The notes under the pieces are model-generated. The model had not been told where the DNA came from and did no database searches. It saw nothing but the letters and a program-made list of their open reading frames with translations. This document shows, in pieces, positions 50,099 through 53,396 of a stretch of 53,396 nt of DNA (the first letter of the stretch is position 1; every line of letters begins with the position of its first letter). The DNA comes from a bacterium (GTDB lineage: Bacteria > Chloroflexota > Dormibacteria > Dormibacterales > Dormibacteraceae), in NCBI GenBank assembly GCA_004299235.1, contig SCQL01000035.1, forward strand, positions 1 through 53,396. The letters are read 5' to 3'. A program made the translations under genes and the position numbers.

Positions 50099-50724
50099 GC
50101 CCTGATCCGCCGCCGGAGCTGATACGCGGCACCCGGCTGGTCGCCCGCCGCGACCCGGCCATGGCGCGGCTCATCAAAGCGGTGGGGCCCGCCAAGCTGC
50201 GCGATCCCATCGACGACAGCTTCGCCGCGCTGGTGCGCTCGATCATGTATCAGCAGCTGGCTGGAGCCGCCGCGGCGACGATCCACGGCCGGTTTCTGAA
50301 GCTCTTCGGCGACGGCCTCTCCCCCACCGCGGTGCTGGCGCTGCCCGAAGGAGCGATGCGCTCGGCGGGCGTCAGCGGCTCCAAGGCCGCCGCGATCACC
50401 GATCTGGCACGGAAGGTGGGCGATGGAACGGTTCCTCTCGACGACGTGGATTCGCTGGCGGACGACGAGCTGGTGGCCCGGTTGGTGCAGGTCAGGGGCA
50501 TCGGCCGCTGGACGGCGGAGATGTTCCTGATCTTCCAGCTGCGCCGGCTGGACGTCTGGCCGGTGGACGACTACGGCGTGCGCAAGGGCTGGGCGCTGGC
50601 GCACAAGCTCGAAGACCTGCTTACGCCGCGCCTCCTGGAGGCCGAAGGCGATCGCTTTCGCCCCTACCGCACCGTCGCCGCGTGGTATTGCTGGCGCGCG
50701 GTCGACACCGTGCTTTCGGCCTGA
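50095..50724 (+). CDS. AlkA-type DNA-3-methyladenine glycosylase, HhH-GPD
   Basis: 209 residues if started at CTG 50095; the first ATG is 50161 (187 residues). HhH-GPD features: SIMYQQLAGAAAATIHGRF, helix-hairpin-helix VQVRGIGRWTAEMFLIFQL, catalytic aspartate in VWPVDDYGVRKGW. It removes alkylated bases from DNA. The segment ELIRGTRLVARRDPAMARLI upstream of the ATG resembles the family N-terminus (xGxRxLARRDPxLAxLI), so translation probably begins upstream; CTG 50095 overlaps the korB stop as CTGA. Near korB by position only. Confidence 0.85.
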   Translation: MSPDPPPELIRGTRLVARRDPAMARLIKAVGPAKLRDPIDDSFAALVRSIMYQQLAGAAAATIHGRFLKLFGDGLSPTAVLALPEGAMRSAGVSGSKAAAITDLARKVGDGTVPLDDVDSLADDELVARLVQVRGIGRWTAEMFLIFQLRRLDVWPVDDYGVRKGWALAHKLEDLLTPRLLEAEGDRFRPYRTVAAWYCWRAVDTVLSA

Positions 50725-50805
50725 GCCGGGCGCCCGGCGCTGGGCGGGGCCCTCTGTACCATGAGGCGCCCCGCAGGCGTGGCGATGGCAATCGGAGGGT
50801 GAGGT

Positions 50806-52497
50806 GTGGTGAAGGCAATTCCGGATTCTCCCGATGCGTTCGAGAACGCGAGCTGGGAGGACGTGCGTCCCTATTACGAGGAGCTGGCCGAGCGGCCGCT
50901 CGATCACGACAACGTGGAAGCCTGGCTTGCCGACTGGTCGCGCGTCGAGTCGCTGCTGTCGGAGGCTGGCGCCCTCGCGAGCTTCGCCTACTCGTGTGAC
51001 ACCACGGACCCGGGGCGTGAGTCGGCACACCTTCGCTTTGGGACCCAGATCTCGCCCCAGGCTCAGGAGCAGCGCGTGCGGCTCCAAAGACGCCTGGTCG
51101 AGCTGGGCTATGTACGTCCCGGCCTGGAAATGGTCGTGCGGCGATTCCAGAATCAGATGCAGCTGTTCAGCGAGGCCAATGTGCCCCTCTTCGCCGAGCT
51201 CGCGACGCTCGGCACGCAGTGGTCAAAGATCAATGGCGCGCTGACCGTCGAGTGGGCAGGCGAGGAGAAGACGCCGGCTCAACTCCTCCCGTTTCTTCAG
51301 GCCGGAGACCGCGAGGTTCGCGAGCGCGCCTTCAGGCTGCGAGCCAAGCCGTACATCGAGCAGCGTGAGGTACTGGCCGGCATCTTCGACCGCATGTACG
51401 ACCTGCGCCAGCAGGTGGCGTGGAATGCGGGGTTCCCAAACTTCCGCGACTATGCGCATCGCGAGAAGAATCGTTTCGATTACACACCGGATGACTGCCT
51501 GCGGTTCCACGAAGCCGTGGAGACCGCCGTGCTGCCGGCGGTGGAGCGAATCATGGACCGGCGACGGCGCCGGATGCGGCTGGATGAGCTCAGGCCGTGG
51601 GACCTCGCGGTCGATCCTGAAGGCCGGCCGGCGCTCGCGCCGTTCGACGACATCGGCACCTTCATCGACCGCGCGGCCGGCGTCTTCGGGCATGTCGACC
51701 CGGAGTTTCGCGGCTACTACCAGAGCATGGCCGACGCGAAACTGCTCGATCTCGAGAACCGAAAGGGCAAGGCCCCCGGCGGGTACTGCCAGACCTTGGC
51801 GTTCAGGAAGATGCCGCTCATCTTCATGAATGCCGTTGGCATCGACGGCGACGTGAGAACGCTGCTGCACGAATCGGGCCATGCCTTCCATGCCTTCGAG
51901 GCGGCGCGCCTTCCGCTCCTGTTTCAGCGACACCCTGGATCCGAGATGGCCGAGGTCGCGTCGATGTCGATGGAGCTGCTGGCGGCGCCATACATCGACA
52001 GGGCCAGCGGCGGCTATTACACGGAAGATGACGCGCGCCGGTCACAATCTGAGCTGCTGGAGGGGATCGTGCTGTTCTTCCCCCACTGCGCTTCGGTCGA
52101 CGCGTTCCAGCATTGGATCTATCTGCACGATGGAGGTCGCGATGCCGCCGCGCGCGACGCCAAGTGGCTGGAACTGCGCCGGCGATTCGAAGGCGGCTCG
52201 GTCGACTGGGCCGGTCTTGACGCCGAGCGAATCGCTCGCTGGTACCAGCAGCCGCACCTTTTCTCTAGCCCCTTCTATTACATCGAGTACGGGATCGCGC
52301 AGCTGGGCGCGCTGCAGGTATGGCGCAACAGCCTGCGCGATCGTGGCGATGCGGTTCGGAGATACCGCGAGGCGCTGTCACTTGGCGCCACCCGCCCCCT
52401 GCCCGAACTGTTCAAGGCCGCGGGCGCGCGCCTGATCTTTGACGGCGCGGGGATGCGCGAGCTCATATCCCTGGTCGAAGAGAAGCTCGACGGCTGA
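50806..52497 (+). CDS. M3-family oligoendopeptidase
   Basis: 563 residues from GTG 50806 (GTG 50809 also possible), with GGAGG seven bases upstream. Zinc site HESGHAFHAFEAAR with the third ligand in EMAEVASMSMELL. Other landmarks: DYAHREKNRFDYTPDDCLRF, PGGYCQTLAFRKMPLIFMNA, and FSSPFYYIEYGIAQLGALQVW. This matches PepF/thimet-type M3 peptidases, which cut short peptides in the cytoplasm. No signal peptide. TACCAT (50758-50763) may be part of its promoter. Confidence 0.93.
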   Translation: MVKAIPDSPDAFENASWEDVRPYYEELAERPLDHDNVEAWLADWSRVESLLSEAGALASFAYSCDTTDPGRESAHLRFGTQISPQAQEQRVRLQRRLVELGYVRPGLEMVVRRFQNQMQLFSEANVPLFAELATLGTQWSKINGALTVEWAGEEKTPAQLLPFLQAGDREVRERAFRLRAKPYIEQREVLAGIFDRMYDLRQQVAWNAGFPNFRDYAHREKNRFDYTPDDCLRFHEAVETAVLPAVERIMDRRRRRMRLDELRPWDLAVDPEGRPALAPFDDIGTFIDRAAGVFGHVDPEFRGYYQSMADAKLLDLENRKGKAPGGYCQTLAFRKMPLIFMNAVGIDGDVRTLLHESGHAFHAFEAARLPLLFQRHPGSEMAEVASMSMELLAAPYIDRASGGYYTEDDARRSQSELLEGIVLFFPHCASVDAFQHWIYLHDGGRDAAARDAKWLELRRRFEGGSVDWAGLDAERIARWYQQPHLFSSPFYYIEYGIAQLGALQVWRNSLRDRGDAVRRYREALSLGATRPLPELFKAAGARLIFDGAGMRELISLVEEKLDG

Positions 52498-52508
52498 GGC
52501 CCGAGGCC

Positions 52509-53396
52509 TCAGCTGTGAACGATGTCTCGGAGCGGTTGCCGGGGGCCGAACCGCGGCGCACCGATGCCCGCGACGGTGATCAGGCGAATGACGCGCGCTC
52601 GATGGCCCCGGTAAGGCTCGAGCAGCTCCAGCATCCGCTCGTCGCTCGACCGCGGGGTGCCTTCCAACGCATAGCCCACGCTGTGCGGGAGGTTGTAGTC
52701 GCCCACGGGCACGGCATCGGGGTCGCCCAGCGCCACCAGCGCGACCTTGGCCGCCGTCCACGGACCGATCCCGGGGAAGGCCTCCAGCCGGCGGTATGCC
52801 CTCGGGAGGTCCATGGCCACGGTTTCTTCGAGCCGGTTGGCGCTGCGTGCCGCGCGGATGATCACCTCGGCACGCCTGCGCTCGATCCCGAACCGGTGAA
52901 AGGTCCAGTACGGGGTGCGCGCAAGGACTTGCGGAGCCGGCGGCACCGTGAGGCGGACCGGCCCAGGCGCGGGTTCGCCCAGGGCGCCGACGAGCGCGCG
53001 ATACCCGGCCTTGGCCTCGACGCTCGTGACCTTCTGAGCCAGCACCGCCGGGACCAGCGCCTCGAACACTGATCGTGTCTTCGGCAGGCGCAGGCCGGGG
53101 TGCCGGTGGCGGAGCTGGGCGAGCAGCGGGTGGCCCGGGAAGAAGGCGCTGTCGTCGTCCTCCTCACCGCAAAGCGCCGGCGCGTTGGCGGCGGCCCATG
53201 CACCGCCCGGGCCCCACGCCTCGACGTCGACGGCGCTTCCGCCGTGGCGCAGATGAAGGGTCGCCGGGCCTTCCGGCGTCAGCGTGGCGCGCCAGGCCTC
53301 GGCGTTTTCGAGACGCAGCCATGCGCCGCGCCCGATCGGTCCGAGCGTGAGCGCGAGGTTCAGCGGCGGGCGCGGTTCGAACCGCGCCCGCACCTC
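52509..53396 (-). CDS. AlkA-like DNA glycosylase, possibly cut at its 5' end
   Basis: 294 residues from GTG 53393, three bases from the window edge; the true start may lie outside. An N-terminal AlkA-type beta domain (LTLGPIGRGAWLRLENAEAW) precedes the HhH-GPD domain: SVFEALVPAVLAQKVTSVEA, hairpin LEAFPGIGPWTAAKVALVALG, catalytic aspartate in PVGDYNLPHSVGYAL. Removes damaged, usually alkylated, bases. It is convergent with the M3 peptidase gene (11-bp gap). With the glycosylase at 50095 and nfo it could feed base-excision repair. Confidence 0.88.
   Translation of the reverse strand, partial: EVRARFEPRPPLNLALTLGPIGRGAWLRLENAEAWRATLTPEGPATLHLRHGGSAVDVEAWGPGGAWAAANAPALCGEEDDDSAFFPGHPLLAQLRHRHPGLRLPKTRSVFEALVPAVLAQKVTSVEAKAGYRALVGALGEPAPGPVRLTVPPAPQVLARTPYWTFHRFGIERRRAEVIIRAARSANRLEETVAMDLPRAYRRLEAFPGIGPWTAAKVALVALGDPDAVPVGDYNLPHSVGYALEGTPRSSDERMLELLEPYRGHRARVIRLITVAGIGAPRFGPRQPLRDIVHS

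Overview
The window is a continuous, GC-rich stretch of chromosome with about 49 protein genes, no rRNA or tRNA that I could see, and no integrase, transposase or phage genes. The set (a DUF222/13E12-type HNH gene, CGNR and DUF5317 proteins, a menaquinone pathway, three-subunit transhydrogenase, fused KorA/KorB, form II cox-type molybdenum hydroxylase, many GTG/TTG starts, several promoters placed for leaderless mRNA) points to a Terrabacteria-type aerobic soil bacterium. Chloroflexota or the Dormibacterota-like lineages fit best and Actinomycetota are possible; this placement is inference.

Layout. 1-2910: frameshifted DUF222 gene with an SOS-box-like palindrome, a DUF72 protein and rlmN. 2916-10018: a signalling block with an MBL-fold hydrolase, a degenerate kinase-like protein, a six-GAF/PAS histidine kinase of about 1340 residues, a divergent single-domain response regulator, a 39-residue membrane peptide and a REC-wHTH regulator. 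10011-15832: one strand, closely packed: M20 amidohydrolase, DUF5317 membrane protein, divergent FtsH-like zinc protease, lytic transglycosylase and HtrA-like lipoprotein; this looks like an envelope maintenance unit. 15897-22473: MerR regulator and the menaquinone genes menF, menD, menH, menA, menB plus a small coupled ORF.

22560-32822 is the most striking part. A MocA-type molybdopterin cytidylyltransferase, endonuclease IV and CGNR regulator lead into a minus-strand operon coxS-coxL-coxM-coxD-coxE-coxF, with coxG divergent. CoxL carries PYRGAGR where true aerobic CO dehydrogenase has a Cys-containing loop, so this is a form II enzyme of unknown substrate. CoxG proteins have been linked to menaquinone handling, and the neighbouring men genes make that quinone, so cofactor supply, enzyme, maturation and electron acceptor lie within about 17 kb. 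An amidase and an unknown internally duplicated protein follow.

33391-53396: amidase, cold-shock protein, EamA transporter, lipase, RecQ, a five-copy tandem repeat, an alpha/beta hydrolase, a TPP-riboswitch-controlled HMP transporter with ThiD, a membrane protein, a tandem GNAT protein, pntAA-AB-B diverging from korAB, two AlkA-type glycosylases and an M3 oligopeptidase. Several genes (DUF72, transglycosylase, EamA, first glycosylase) lack ATG/GTG/TTG at their natural N-terminus and appear to start at CTG, twice as a CTGA overlap with the preceding stop.
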